NCBI RefSeq assembly: GCF_009905375.1
Contig: NW_027417518.1
Coordinates: forward strand, 1-64,000
DNA: 64,000 nucleotides
Source of the DNA: Apium graveolens
Taxonomy: Eukaryota > Streptophyta > Magnoliopsida > Apiales > Apiaceae
Reading direction: 5' to 3'
In this document: positions 48,985 to 62,057 of the stretch, in pieces
How positions within the stretch are numbered: position 1 is the first letter of the stretch
How the letters are laid out: every line of letters begins with the position of its first letter
The notes under the pieces: generated by a model
The model's database searches: none
Seen by the model: only the letters and a program-made list of their open reading frames with translations
Told to the model about the DNA's origin: nothing
Program-made: the position numbers and the translations under genes

Positions 48985-51900
48985 TAAAATGATTTTTTCG
49001 ACGATCCAACCGTACGGATGTTAAGATATATCAATTTTAGTCATATGAAAAAATTATTAAAAAATATGAACTTCATCTTGCATGTCAGGATTGGAAAAAT
49101 CTGGTAAAAGTACCACTCCCGACAACGAAACTCGTTCCCGATTTACAAGATTAATTTTTAAAATGATTTTTTCGATGATCCGACCGTACGGATGTTAAGA
49201 TATTTCAATTTTAGTCATATGAAAAAATTATTAAAAAATATGAACTTCATCTTGCATGTCAGGATTAGAAAAATCCGGTATAAGTACCCCTCCCAACAAC
49301 GAGACTCGTTCCCGATTTACAAGGTTAATTTTTTAAAATGATTTTTTCGATGATTCAACCGTACGGATGTTAACATATATCAATTTTAGTCATATGAAAA
49401 AATTATTAAAAAATATAAACTTCATCTTGCATGTCAGGATTAGAAAAATCCGGTAAAAGTACCCCTCCCGACAACGAGACTCGTTCCCGATTTACAAGAT
49501 TAATTTTTCAAATGATTTTTTCGACGATCTAACCGTACGGATGTTAAGATATATCAATTTTAGTCATATGAAAAAATTATTAAAAAATATGAACTTAATC
49601 TTCCATGTCAGGTTTAGAAAAATCCGGTAAAAGTACCCCTCCCGACAAAGAGACTCATTCCCGATTTACAAGATTAATTTTTAAAATGATTTTTTCGACG
49701 ATCCAACCGTACGGATGTTAAGATATATCAATTTTAGTCATATGAAAAAATTATTAAAAAATATGAACTTCATCTTGCATGTCAGGATTAGAAAAATCCG
49801 GTAAAAGTACTCCTCCCGACAACGAGACTCGTTCCCGATTTACAAGATTAATTTTTAAAATGATTTTTTCGACGATCCAACCGTACCGATGTTAACATAT
49901 ATCAATTTTAGTCATATGAAAAAATTATTAAAAAATATGAACTTCATCTTGCATGTCAGGATTAGAAAAATCCGGTAAAAGTACCCCTCCCGACAACGAG
50001 ACTCGTTCCCGATTTACAAGATTAATTTTTAAAATGATTTTTTCGACGATCCAACCGTACGGATTTTAAGATATATCAAGTTTAGTCATATGAAAAAATT
50101 ATTAAAAAATATGAACTTCATCTTGCATGTCAGGATTAGAAAAATCCGGTAAAAGTACCCCTCCCGACAACGAGACTCGTTCCCGATTTACAAGATTAAT
50201 TTTTAAAATGATTTTTTCGACGATCCAACCGTACGGATTTTAAGATATATCAAGTTTAGTCATATGAAAAAATTATTAAAAAATATGAACTTCATCTTGC
50301 ATGTCAGGATTAGAAAAATCCGGTAAAAGTACCCCTCCCGACAACGAGACTCGTTCCCGATTTACAAGATTAATTTTTAAAATGATTTTTTCGACGATCC
50401 AACCGTACGGATGTTAAGATATATCAATTTTAGTCATATGAAAAAATTATTAAAAAATATGAACTTCATCTTGCATGTCAGGATTAGAAAAATCCGGTAA
50501 AAGTACCCCTCCCGACAACGAGACTCGTTCCCGATTTACAAGATTAATTTTTAAAATGATTTTTTCGACGATCTAACCTTACGGATGTTAAGATATATCA
50601 ATTTTAGTCATATGAAAAAATTATTAAAAAATATGAACTTCATCTTGCATGTCAGGATTGGAAAAATCTGGTAAAAGTACCACTCCCGACAACGAAACTC
50701 GTTCCCGATTTACAAGATTAATTTTTAAAATGATTTTTTCGATGATCCGACCGTACGAATGTTAAGATATTTCAATTTTAGTCATATGAAAAAATTATTA
50801 AAAAATATGAACTTCATCTTGCATGTCAGGATTAGAAAAATCCGGTAAAAGTACCCCTCCCAACAACGAGACTCGTTCCCGATTTACAAGATTAATTTTT
50901 TAAAATGATTTTTTCGATGATTCAACCGTACGGATGTTAACATATATTAATTTTAGTCATATGAAAAAATTATTAAAAAATATAAACTTCATCTTGCATG
51001 TCAGGATTAGAAAAATCCGGTAAAAGTACCCCTCCCGACAACGAGACTCGTTCCCGATTTACAAGATTAATTTTTAAAATGATTTTTTTGACGATCTAAC
51101 CGTACGGATGTTAAGATATATCAATTTTAGTCATATGAAAAAATTATTAAAAAATATGAACTTAATCTTCCATGTCAGAATTAGAAAAATCTGGTAAAAG
51201 TACCCCTCCCGACAACGAGACTCGTTCCCGATTTACAAGATTAATTTTTAAAATGATTTTTTCGACGATCCAACCGTACGGATGTTAAGATATATCAATT
51301 TTAGTCATATGAAAAAATTATTAAAAAATATGAACTTCATCTTGCATGTCAGGATTAGAAAAATCCGGTAAAAGTACTCCTCCCGAAAACGAGACTCGTT
51401 CCCGATTTACAAGATTAATTTTTAAAATGATTTTTTCGACGATCCAACCGTACCGATGTTAACATATATCAATTTTAGTCATATGAAAAAATTATTAAAA
51501 AATATGAACTTCATCTTGCATGTCAGGATTAGAAAAATTCGGTAAAAGTACCCCTCCCGACAACGAGACTCGTTCCCGATTTACAAGATTAATTTTTAAA
51601 ATGATTTTTTCGACGATCCAACCGTACGGATTTTAAGATATATCAAGTTTAGTCATATGAAAAAATTATTAAAAAATATGAACTTCATCTTGCATGTCAG
51701 GATTAGAAAAATCCGGTAAAAGTACCCCTCCCGACAACGAGACTCGTTCCCGATTTACAATATTAATTTTTAAAATGATTTTTTCGACGATCTAACCATA
51801 CGGATGTTAAGATATATCAATTTTAGTCATATGAAAAAATTATTAAAAAATATGAACTTCATCTTGCATGTCAGGATTGGAAAAATCTGGTAAAAGTACC

Positions 51901-54900
51901 ACTCCCGACAACGAAACTCGTTCCCGATTTACAAGATTAATTTTTAAAATGATTTTTTCGATGATGCGACCGTACGGATGTTAAGATATTTCAATTTTAG
52001 TCATATGAAAAAATTATTAAAAAATATGAACTTCATCTTGCATGTCAGGATTAGAAAAATCCGGTAAAAGTACCCCTCCCGACAACGAGACTCTTTCCCG
52101 ATTTACAAGATTAATTTTTAAAATGATTTTTTCGACGATCCAACCGTACGGATGTTAAGATATATCAATTTTAGTCATATGAAAAAATTATTAAAAAATA
52201 TGAACTTCATCTTGCATGTCAGGATTAGAAAAATCCGGTAAAAGTACCCCTCCCGACAACGAGACTCGTTCCCGATTTACAAGATTAATTTTTAAAATGA
52301 TTTTTTCGACGATCCAACCGTACGGATGTTAAGATATATCAATTTTAGTCATATGAAAAAATTATTAAAAAATATGAACTTAATCTTCCATGTCAGGATT
52401 AGAAAAATCCGGTAAAAGTACCCCTCCCGACAACGAGACTCGTTCCCATTTACAAGATTAATTTTTAAAATGATTTTTTCGACGATCCAACCGTACGGAT
52501 GTTAAGATATATCAATTTTAGTCATATGAAAAAATTATTAAAAAATATGAACTTCATCTTGCATGTCAGGATTAGAAAAATCCGGTAAAAGTACTCCTCC
52601 CGACAACGAGACTCGTTCCCGATTTACAAGATTAATTTTTAAAATGATTTTTTCGACGATCCAACCGTACCGATGTTAACATATATCAATTTTAGTCATA
52701 TGAAAAAATTATTAAAAAATATGAACTTCATCTTGCATGTCAGGATTAGAAAAATCCGGTAAAAGTACCCCTCCCGACAACGAGACTCGTTCCCGATTTA
52801 CAAGATTAATTTTTAAAATGATTTTTTCGACAATCCAACCGTACGGATTTTAAGATATATCAAGTTTAGTCATATGAAAAAATTATTAAAAAATATGAAC
52901 TTCATCTTGCATGTCAGGATTAGAAAAATCCGGTAAAAGTACCCCTCCCAACAACGAGACTCGTTCCCGATTTACAAGATTAATTTTTAAAATGATTTTT
53001 TCGACGATCCAACCATACGGATGTTAATATATATCAATTTTAGTCATATGAAAAAATTATTAAAAAATATGAACTTCATCTTGCATGTCAGGATTAGAAA
53101 AATCCGGTAAAAGTACCCCTCCCGACAACGAGACTCGTTCCCGATTTACAAGATTAATTTTTAAAATGATTTTTTCGACGATCCAACCGTACGGATGTTA
53201 AGATATATCAATTTTAGTCATATGAAAAAATTATTAAAAAATATGAACTTCATCTTGCATGTCAGGATTAGAAAAATCCGGTAAAAGTACCCCTCCCGAC
53301 AACGAGACTCGTTCCCATTTACAAGATTAATTTTTAAAATGATTTTTTCGACGATCCAACCGTACGGATGTTAAGATATATCAATTTTAGTCATATGAAA
53401 AAATTATTAAAAAATATGAACTTCATCTTGCATGTCAGGATTAGAAAAATCCGGTAAAAGTACCCCTCCCGACAACGAGACTCGTTCCCGATTTACAAGA
53501 TTAATTTTTAAAATGATTTTTTCGACGATCCAACCGTACGGATGTTAAGATATATCAATTTTAGTCATATGAAAAAATTATTAAAAAATATGAACTTAAT
53601 CTTCCATGTCAGGATTAGAAAAATCCGGTAAAAGTACCCCTCCCGACAACGAGACTCGTTCCCATTTACAAGATTAATTTTTAAAATGATTTTTTCGACG
53701 ATCCAACCGTACGGATGTTAAGATATATCAATTTTAGTCATATGAAAAAATTATTAAAAAATATGAACTTCATCTTGCATGTCAGGATTAGAAAAATCCG
53801 GTAAAAGTACTCCTCCCGACAACGAGACTCGTTCCCGATTTACAAGATTAATTTTTAAAATGATTTTTTCGACGATCCAACCGTACCGATGTTAACATAT
53901 ATCAATTTTAGTCATATGAAAAAATTATTAAAAAATATGAACTTCATCTTGCATGTCAGGATTAGAAAAATCCGGTAAAAGTACCCCTCCCGACAACGAG
54001 ACTCGTTCCCGATTTACAAGATTAATTTTTAAAATGATTTTTTCGACAATCCAACCGTACGGATTTTAAGATATATCAAGTTTAGTCATATGAAAAAATT
54101 ATTAAAAAATATGAACTTCATCTTGCATGTCAGGATTAGAAAAATCCGGTAAAAGTACCCCTCCCAACAACGAGACTCGTTCCCGATTTACAAGATTAAT
54201 TTTTAAAATGATTTTTTCGACGATCCAACCATACGGATGTTAATATATATCAATTTTAGTCATATGAAAAAATTATTAAAAAATATGAACTTCATCTTGC
54301 ATGTCAGGATTAGAAAAATCCGGTAAAAGTACCCCTCCCGACAACGAGACTCGTTCCCGATTTACAAGATTAATTTTTAAAATGATTTTTTCGACGATCC
54401 AACCATACGGATGTTAAGATATATCAATTTTAGTCATATGAAAAAATTATTAAAAAATATGAACTTCATCTTGCATGTCAGGATTAGAAAAATCCGGTAA
54501 AAGTACCCCTCCCAACAACGAGACTCGTTCCCGATTTACAAGATTAATTTTTAAAATGATTTTTTCGACGATCCAACCGTACGGATGTTAAGATATATCA
54601 ATTTTAGTCATATGAAAAAATTATTAAAAAATATGAACTTAATCTTCCATGTCAGGATTAGAAAAATCCGGTAAAAGTACCCCTCCCGACAACGAGACTC
54701 GTTCCCATTTACAAGATTAATTTTTAAAATGATTTTTTCGACGATCCAACCGTACGGATGTTAAGATATATCAATTTTAGTCATATGAAAAAATTATTAA
54801 AAAATATGAACTTCATCTTGCATGTCAGGATTAGAAAAATCCGGTAAAAGTACTCCTCCCAACAACGAGACTCGTTCCCGATTTACAAGATTAATTTTTA

Positions 54901-55955
54901 AAATGATTTTTTCGACGATCCAACCGTACCGATGTTAACATATATCAATTTTAGTCATATGAAAAAATTATTAAAAATATGAACTTCATCTTGCATGTCA
55001 GGATTAGAAAAATCCGGTAAAAGTACCCCTCCCGACAACGAGACTCGTTCCCGATTTACAAGATTAATTTTTAAAATGATTTTTTCGACAATCCAACCGT
55101 ACGGATTTTAAGATATATCAAGTTTAGTCATATGAAAAAATTATTAAAAAATATGAACTTCATCTTGCATGTCAGGATTAGAAAAATCCGGTAAAAGTAC
55201 CCCTCCCAACAACGAGACTCGTTCCCGATTTACAAGATTAATTTTTAAAATGATTTTTTCGACGATCCAACCATACGGATGTTAATATATATCAATTTTA
55301 GTCATATGAAAAAATTATTAAAAAATATGAACTTCATCTTGCATGTCAGGATTAGAAAAATCCGGTAAAAGTACCCCTCCCGACAACGAGACTCGTTCCC
55401 AATTTACAAGATTAATTTTAAAATGATTTTTTCGACGATCTAACCATACGGATGTTAAGATATATCAATTTTAGTCATATGAAAAAATTATTAAAAAATA
55501 TGAACTTCATCTTGCATGTCAGGATTAGAAAAATCCGGTAAAAGTACCCCTCCCGACAACGAGACTCGTTCCTGATTTACAAGATTAATTTTTAAAATGA
55601 TTTTTTCGTCGATCCAACCGTACGGATGTTAAGATATATATCAATTTTAGTCATATGAAAAAATTATTAAAAAATATGAACTTAATCTTGCATGTCAGGA
55701 TTAGAAAAATCCGGTAAAAGTACCCTTCCCGAGAACGAGACTCGTTCCAGATTTACAAGATTAATTTTTAAAATGATTTGTTCGACGATCCAACCATACG
55801 GATGTTAAGATATATCAATTTTAGTCATATAAAAAAATTATTAAAAAATATGAACTTCATCTTGCATGTCAGGATTAGAAAAATCCGGTAAAACTACCCC
55901 TCCCGACAACGAGACTCGTTCCTGATTTACAAGATTAATTTTTAAAAAGATTTTT
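48985..55955. repeat. 174-bp satellite array with higher-order repeats
   Basis: About 40 monomers over 7 kb, highly uniform. The variant CCGTACCGATGTTAAC recurs near 49881, 51448, 52665, 53881 and 54924, i.e. at about 9, 7, 7 and 6 monomers. The variant GGATTTTAAGATATATCAAG follows it by one monomer each time. AATCTTCCATGTCAG recurs in parallel (about 49602, 51166, 52383, 53597 and 54646). The core contains the palindrome CCGTACGG. Confidence 0.97.
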
Positions 55956-56443
55956 TTCCGATGATCTTGTAGAATGTTAATGTTATTACATTTAATACTG
56001 TAAAAAATAATTTTCAATTTTCAATTTTTATACTGAAAATTATTTGATGTTATTATTATTTAAATGCAGCTACTTGTAAATTTGATATTTTTTTACTAAA
56101 TCATGACTAAGATTAGGTTCCCTCCATCGGCCAATATTTCATTTCCCCCTTCTCAGATTTGGTTTCCCCCCTTCTTTCTCAATCCCTAAACATCATACCC
56201 GGCCGCCGCTATTCAATCTCATCATACAATCTCCCTTCTCAATGTTTCCCCTTCTCTCCTTCTCTCTCCTTCTCTCCGTCTCTCCCCCTCTATCTCCCTC
56301 TCTCTCAATCTTACAACCAGAACCAATACACTTCATACACACCCACATCGATTTATGTGTACTTTTCTTCGATTTGGGGCTGTTTTCTTTTTTTCATTCT
56401 CCTATTTGTAATTGGGTTTTAATTAATGTTTCGGCATAAAGTT
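55956..56443. other. Spacer and captured pyrimidine-rich leader
   Basis: AT-rich to about 56120, then a C/T-rich tract (56130-56310) like a plant 5' leader. ORFs here are low-complexity Pro/Ser/Leu strings. Confidence 0.5.
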
Positions 56444-56508
56444 ATGGAGGTTAAGCATTTTGGGTGTAGTAGAAGGACGAAATGGACACTACTGATTGCC
56501 ATAACCCG
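56444..56508 (+). pseudogene. Possible captured first exon, unassigned
   Basis: ATG at 56444 after the CT-rich leader opens MEVKHFGCSRRTKWTLLIAI then TR, followed by a CCCG|GTATGT donor. It could be the start of a captured or chimeric transcript. The family is not recognised and the evidence is only positional. Confidence 0.3.
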
Positions 56509-56995
56509 GTATGTTCATCACTATTATCTTAAACCTCTGTTTCAGTTATCCAGAGTAATTTGTGACTTAAATCCAGAGTAATTTTTATTTCAAATAGCCA
56601 ATTTATGTGAATTACAAGAAGCTTGGCATCTGTAGTAGTACTACATACATACTACTTTATTTTAAGCAGAAGTACATAAGTACAGTGATAGATTATGTAG
56701 GGTTTGCAGAGGAATGCCAATCAAAGTCAGTCTAGAGGAAGGCTCCCATGGCGAAGGCTCTCTTGTAGGCAAGATCCTCGTGGGGCGACAGCCCATACAC
56801 AGCTAGAAGCATGTCAGAGAATTGATTCAGGCATGTCTTGGTAGTCTTTCTTGGTGTAGCGTGGGTAATGTAATTAGTTTTACAATTAGTTTGATTGGAG
56901 GTTTTTAAGAGGAGCCCAATCTTTAATTCGTTGGAATTAGTAAGTTAATTGAGTCCTTTACAATTTTATGTTATATTTTGAGATGGTTTTTTTAG
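56509..56995. other. Captured DNA, unassigned
   Basis: Intron-like. On the minus strand about 56732-56825 is open (NQFSDMLLAVYGLSPHEDLA then YKRAFAMGAFL), a possible exon in the opposite orientation. I cannot name it. Confidence 0.35.
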
Positions 56996-57089
56996 AACTA
57001 GGTGTATAATAAGCTCTGTTTCTCCTCTGGTTGGAGATGTAGCTCTGGATTTCGAAGCTGAGGCTATTTTCGATGAGGAACTCATCAAT
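56996..57089 (+). pseudogene. 2-Cys peroxiredoxin (BAS1-like) exon fragment
   Basis: Between a TTTTTTTAG acceptor and a GTAAGT donor the exon reads TRCIISSVSPLVGDVALDFE then AEAIFDEELIN. It matches the start of the mature chloroplast 2-Cys peroxiredoxin as I recall it (LPLVGN.APDFEAEAVFDQEFI, followed by VKLSEYIGKKYV). Those enzymes reduce peroxides in the chloroplast stroma. Only this exon is visible; the catalytic cysteine region is not included, so there is no enzyme here. The exon keeps intact splice signals and an open frame, in the plus orientation of the element. Confidence 0.72.
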
Positions 57090-58935
57090 GTAAGTAACTA
57101 GATATCAGAGTTTTCGTACCATTTTCAAATTTTCGGCTAGAGTTGGTTACTCTCGAAATAACAAGTTTTTATAAATTGAGCGTCTCTTTGTACTTGGAGT
57201 TGTTCTAATTGAGCACGATGCCTTTTTCTGGCTGATTATTATATTATTATTGTCTTATAACACTTTTGTTTTGATGTCTTGTTTAATTGAGATGTATGTT
57301 GTTTATCCCAAATTGTGAAATCTAAATACTTTACTGAAATGAGTACTAGGGCAGACCCTGTTGAATATCAAGATTCTATTTCTGTAATGGTTTAATCTAC
57401 TCCTGGATTACTTGATGAACCGATAATTGATTTGTATCTTCTGGATGATAACACTACTAGGTGGACAAAGAAGAGCAAGGTTGAGTTTATCACATAAAGC
57501 ATCACCTCATTCAGAAAAAAGTTGCAGCACAAAGGTGATCCCCTCCCTCTCTCTATCTCTCTCTGTCCACATGAAATAAATAGATAAATTATGAATCATT
57601 ACATGTAAAATTTTTATCTATTTTTTTATGAATAGAGTAGCATTGACAACTGATTTTTACTAGCAATTAGTTTCTGCCAAAAAATAAAATTTGAGAATAA
57701 AAGTACCTGTCCATGCACATCAGTTGCAAAACCAGTGGGAAAAGGTTCTGCCATTACTAAAATATCTACAAGGTAGTCCATCTGTAAAATAAGTGTAGCT
57801 CTATCTCCTACTCAATATATATCTTCATGTGTAAGAACAACAAATAGACAGCCCTGTGCAGAATACAAAGTAAAAGAAATTGTATCAACTCAAAAAAAAT
57901 AAATTTAACTAATTTAATTTCCTTGTTGTTCTTTTACTTTTAGTTATCTAATATTCATCAATCAAAATAGACTTAGAATTAAACAAAAAATCGACCAAAA
58001 TAATAGCTAAGATATTAATGGAAGTGCTTAGGATATTACATTCATTTTTTAGGAATTTCTCCAAAAAATCGACCAAAATAATAGCTAAGGTTCTAGTTAC
58101 TAGTTAGTCAAATTATTTTTATTCCAGTTATGATACCTTTTGATTTCTTTCAATGTATAAATTTTATACTCCTATTTTTGGTGCATTGGTTTCATGTGTA
58201 TTTACCTGGTGGCTATGTGTTGTGCAGATGTTGCTGCACAGGGGGTGCATCCAGGCCAATGGATGTTGCTAAAAAAAAGTAAAAGAACAGAGAAAAACCT
58301 TTTGTTTCTTACACTGAACTCCAAGCCGAGGATGGTAAGTTTATATATATATATATATATTTAACAGTTGGAATTTTTTCAAAAAGTCTTGTAAGCAAGT
58401 CATTAGTATTGGCAAGTTGTGGAGCTTACAAATTTTTAGATGACTGTCGAAAATGTACACAATATGCATGATTTATTGTATAAATTAGCAAATAAAAGTA
58501 AGATGACGTACTGCAAGTATGACTTGCCCTGATGGGTGTTAAAGTATAATTTTGTGTTGGTAAGCCTGAGCTTAATTAGACATGGATTGAGAAGGGAATT
58601 TGGCTCTGCAAGGGTCATGTCAATTCTAGATGTTTGGCAGCATATCTTTGGTGTTCAAGGCATCATTTTTTCTTTGTGGTCATTGACTTATGATCTAGTA
58701 ATACGATGTCCATATATTTGCCACTTATAAAATCTTTGTAGGTTTTGATAGTTGATCTTTTTCCGTGAATTCATAATTAAGAATTCACTTTTTCCTCTTT
58801 GTGTTTTAATTTGGAGGAATGAAGGAGCGTTTTAGTGTACTGCATTAGTGGAACCTATCCCTGCCCCTATGAAACTATAGTAGCGTTATCTATTAGCACA
58901 TTATTTTCTTTCCAAAAAATACTTAATGAGTTGTG
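57090..58935. other. Captured DNA with further exon-like pieces, unassigned
   Basis: Candidates are STPGLLDEPIIDLYLLDDN then TTRWTKKSKVEFI (about 57390-57500, plus, with stops) and KNREKPFVSYTELQAEDG (about 58280-58335, plus, before a GTAAGT donor). No family is assigned. There is also an (AT)n run at 58342-58361. Confidence 0.35.
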
Positions 58936-59914
58936 TTTATTTGTAACTAATTCCTCGATTCAAGTTTCTTGCCTTATGTATGTGGAATATTGCATATGGG
59001 CATATAGATTGCAGGTTTTACTCATTATTTTCTATTTCCTTCTGCCTCCATTTTAACTATTCTCGAAATTCTATATATTCTTCTCATATGCGTGTAATTG
59101 TTGATGCAGCAAACCTACATGTATGATATTTGGAACAAGAACATGATGGGCAAGAACAAGTACTAGGACTAGGCCTGCCAATGGAGTGAACATTCTCTTG
59201 CTTTTTAGGCAAAAACAACGGAATATGTATGCAAATTAGTTATAGTGTATCTTAATAAGAATGTTTAGAAATAGATTTGAAGTTATAGTTGTAATTCTTG
59301 TAGAGAACCTTTGTATTATAAATTTAATTTTAATTTTGAAGTAACAATTGAATTAATATAATATCATTTTATTTTAAAATTGATTTATTTTAAATAATAA
59401 GATGAATTTTGTAAACAGTTGTGTGAAACCTACTTAAAAAATGATGAAAACCGTTGTATGTCTCATTGCATATATTTTTTTTGAAAAAACTGTTGTCTTT
59501 TGATATTCTTTGCAATGGTTTAAATATTTTACATCATTGTCTTTTAAACGAAAAACATTTATGATAACGGTTTTAACTAGTTAAAAGAAGTTTATAAACT
59601 GTTGTTTATAAAAACATCGAATAAGTTAACAACAATGGTTTTTCTACAAAACCATTATTTTTAAGTTAGGTAGACAATAGTGGAATAAAGAAACTGTTAT
59701 TTAAAGAATTTCCTAACAATGGTTAATACAGAGCAACCGTTGTGAATTCTTGATTGTAACCAGTATTAAAAAATATTGTTGAATCTCGCTTATTACAAGT
59801 GTATAAATAACCGTTGTCCAACCTTCGATCACACGAGTGTTGGATAGACAACGGAAACTCTACCTTTCACACAACGGCAAAAAATAGTTGTATGATTGCA
59901 AATATGTTGTAGTG
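58936..59914. repeat. Family-B CACTA shared tail, right subterminal repeats and TIR
   Basis: Homologous to 18671-19650, starting at TTTGTAACTAATTC. The boundary shows where cargo ends and element backbone begins in both family-B elements. AACCGTTGT-type motifs run from about 59415. Confidence 0.85.
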
Positions 59915-60226
59915 TTAGTATACCATCATTTACTTGGACTTCAGAATGGGTATTATTACCATTGCTTGAAGAAGGCCTTTCCCCTGTTTGTTGTAGAGTT
60001 TGAGTTCCGATACCTTTTCCAAGAGGTGCCTTGTTCTCCACCCATAACAATTCTTTCATTGGACGGGTTTTTTTGTACTCTCTTTCGTCGTCACTGTCAA
60101 TGACATCAGTGAACACATTCAAAGCTTTATCACCCTCTTCTACAACAGCATCAGTTTCGAAACCTGGCATGATTAATTGTTGTTAGTTAAAAAGTATTGT
60201 ATTTTAACTACAACTATCTTTACAAC

Positions 60227-60673
60227 ATGTGCTATGCACCGGTGTTCATGAGGGATCATGAGGGTAAATTCATTGCTGCAAGATTACATAAATTTGCAGG
60301 TGTAGTGCCAGTTGTGGAAACGGAGGCTACAACAATTTTAGAAGCTATCAGATGGGAGAGTTTGTTGGGTATGCGACATATGGATGTTGAGAGTGATTCT
60401 CTGATCTTAGTCCAAGCCATTAACAAGGATTCATAGAATTATTTGGAAGCCGGTGTAGTGTTCCAGGAATGTCATACTATTTTGAGAGCTTGTAGAGATA
60501 TTGTGCTCTCATTTGTTAAAAAGCAAGCTAACAAGGTAGCTCATTTAGTTGCTAGAGTACCTTGTGATGTTAATTGCTTTATTGATTTTCCGACTCCTCC
60601 ACATTCAGTGTTGGAGCATCTTGTAAGTGACAGTTTGATGGCTTAATAATATCTTCTAGTTTCAAAAAAAAAA
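60227..60673 (+). mobile_element. 5'-truncated LINE with RNase H domain and poly-A
   Basis: The homology between gene copies 1 and 2 stops at 60226 and an RNase H-like segment starts. It reads MRDHEGKFIAARLHKFAGVV, VETEATTILEAIRWESLLGM and VESDSLILVQAINKDS, a stop, then SFVKKQANKVAHLVARVPCD. This is the RVT_3-type domain found at the C-terminus of plant non-LTR retrotransposon ORF2. One stop (TAG at 60434) interrupts it. A run of ten A closes it at 60664-60673, consistent with target-primed insertion of a short 3' end. A target duplication is not clear: TTACAACA before and TTAGCAACA after are only similar. Confidence 0.85.
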
Positions 60674-61160
60674 TTATTAGCAACATTTTTCAAGTTTGCT
60701 TCTCTAAATATTTCCGTACATCTATGTATATTATTCAGTTCGCCTCTGTTATTCAGGTTTCCTTTTAACTTCAAGTAGAGTTTTTCAAGGTTAATTGCAT
60801 GAATTATATAGTTTCAAGCATTTGCAAGGTGAGGAGTTAGAGTGCCACCACTAGAATTATAAGTTGTATACTGAAATTATTAACATACAGATATTTCCTA
60901 GGTTTCTTTGTTAGGGTATGTAATGGAATTGAAATGGGCCGCGTATAATAAATTTGAAATGCGATGGGCTTTTTAATAAAAACAGGTTGGGTTGGTTTAG
61001 CGTTTCAAATAGGTAAAATCTAACCAGCCCATTATAAACCACCCAAGTAAAAAATAACCCAACTAACCCAACTAACCCAACGACTCGGTTTGAACCGTTC
61101 ACTTTAGGGTTGGGATGGGTTGGGTTTTGCGGGTTAGTTAACCCATGAGCAGCCCTACAC
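60674..61160. other. Spacer; possible hAT-type MITE remnant
   Basis: About 60912-61155 contains GGGTTAGTTAACCCATGAGC then AGCCCTA, whose reverse complement TAGGGCTGCTCATGGGTT looks like a hAT-type terminus, with AACCC-rich repeats inside. The opposite end (TAGGGTATGTAATGG) fits poorly. Confidence 0.3.
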
Positions 61161-62057
61161 CACGTGACATATTTGTTCATGTGTTTGTTATATTTAAAAA
61201 TAATTTATTGATATGCATCATCTAAGTCAAACCACTAACTTGCAAAACTTAATCCCACCTTACCGTTATACTCTATGTCTATGTAATGTTATTAATTATT
61301 ACTTTAAACTTTTGTAATCTAAATATTAGTTATACAAAAAATTATTAGAGATTTTAATCCTGTGTAATACTTGGAGTAAATATTATTTATTACACTATGA
61401 TAAATCATTTTTTAAATAAATTTTACCCCTTCACTATAATTGCATGTAAAACGGATATAAAATAGAAATTTTTTAAAAATACTAGTCCATTCTCATCGGT
61501 ATCCTTGAAAATAACTATTAGATAAAATTTTAAAAGGAATCTAGTCCTACGATTGTTTAACTTAACCCATATATTAATAAAACTTAACCCATATATTAAT
61601 AATGATGTGATTATTTTCCTCCAATACAATTTTCTATGTGTTTTAATCATGCACTTAAATGAACTTAATATTTGTGTGCATGAGAGAGTAAAATTTGACA
61701 TATTCATTTTTTATTTGGTATTGTGTTTATTTCCTATTTCCATTATTACAACTTATTTGATAATCACTTTTATCATATTTTTCTTTTCATATTTATTGAT
61801 ACAGTTACTTAAATATTTATAAATAATTTCCTTTACTATCAAACTAAGGATAGTTACAATAAAGCAAATCTGAACACTTGCTAGAAGTTTTTAGTTATCT
61901 ACAATATCCAAACAAATAATTTTTTAGAAACTAATGGCCTATCTAAAGAACATTCCCACTTTCATGTGGCTAGGGGATTCCATTGAAGAAATGTTATTGT
62001 TGTTGTGTCCAACCATGCCCATGCTCAATACTTTCCCTGACTTCCAACTTAAATAAA
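61160..62057. other. 3' flank of duplicated gene, copy 2
   Basis: Homologous to 47006-47720. AT-rich, no gene. Confidence 0.5.

Larger units (their letters stand above)
48038..59914. mobile_element. Family-B CACTA, complete, 11877 bp
   Basis: The left end CACTACAAGAAATTTGCAAT is identical over these 20 bp to that of the nested element at 12686. The right end is ATTGCAAATATGTTGTAGTG at 59895-59914. The 3-bp duplication TTA lies at 48035-48037 and 59915-59917. The paralogous intron near 62388 gives the uninterrupted sequence AACAATATTAATATATG. It carries a duplicated left subterminal region, a ~40-monomer 174-bp satellite array with higher-order structure, and a different set of host fragments from the nested element, including a 2-Cys peroxiredoxin exon. 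No transposase is visible. Confidence 0.95.
47628..60170 (-). pseudogene. Unidentified gene, copy 1, with 11.9-kb CACTA in an intron
   Basis: Minus-strand exon candidates, aligned to copy 2: 59934-60170 (MPGFETDAVVEEGDKALNVF ... TDVIDSDDEREYKKTRPMKE ... SSSNGNNTHSEVQ), 47885-47986 (QEFVRAQGSRKAKRSCPF or, in another frame, DKSSLELKGAEKQRDL) and a last exon from 47769. Depending on phase the protein ends SNYQK (47720) or SQAR (47628). The CACTA sits in the intron, about 16 bp past the GTAAAT donor of the upstream exon. I do not recognise the family: the first exon is acidic and polar with no visible domain. The upstream exons seen in copy 2 are absent here, because a LINE fragment replaces the homology at 60227. 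It is probably a partial duplicate. Confidence 0.5.

Noticed and set aside
48985..55955. CRISPR-like regular spacing
   Set aside because: The whole 174-bp monomer is repeated with no unique spacers, and the context is plant DNA.
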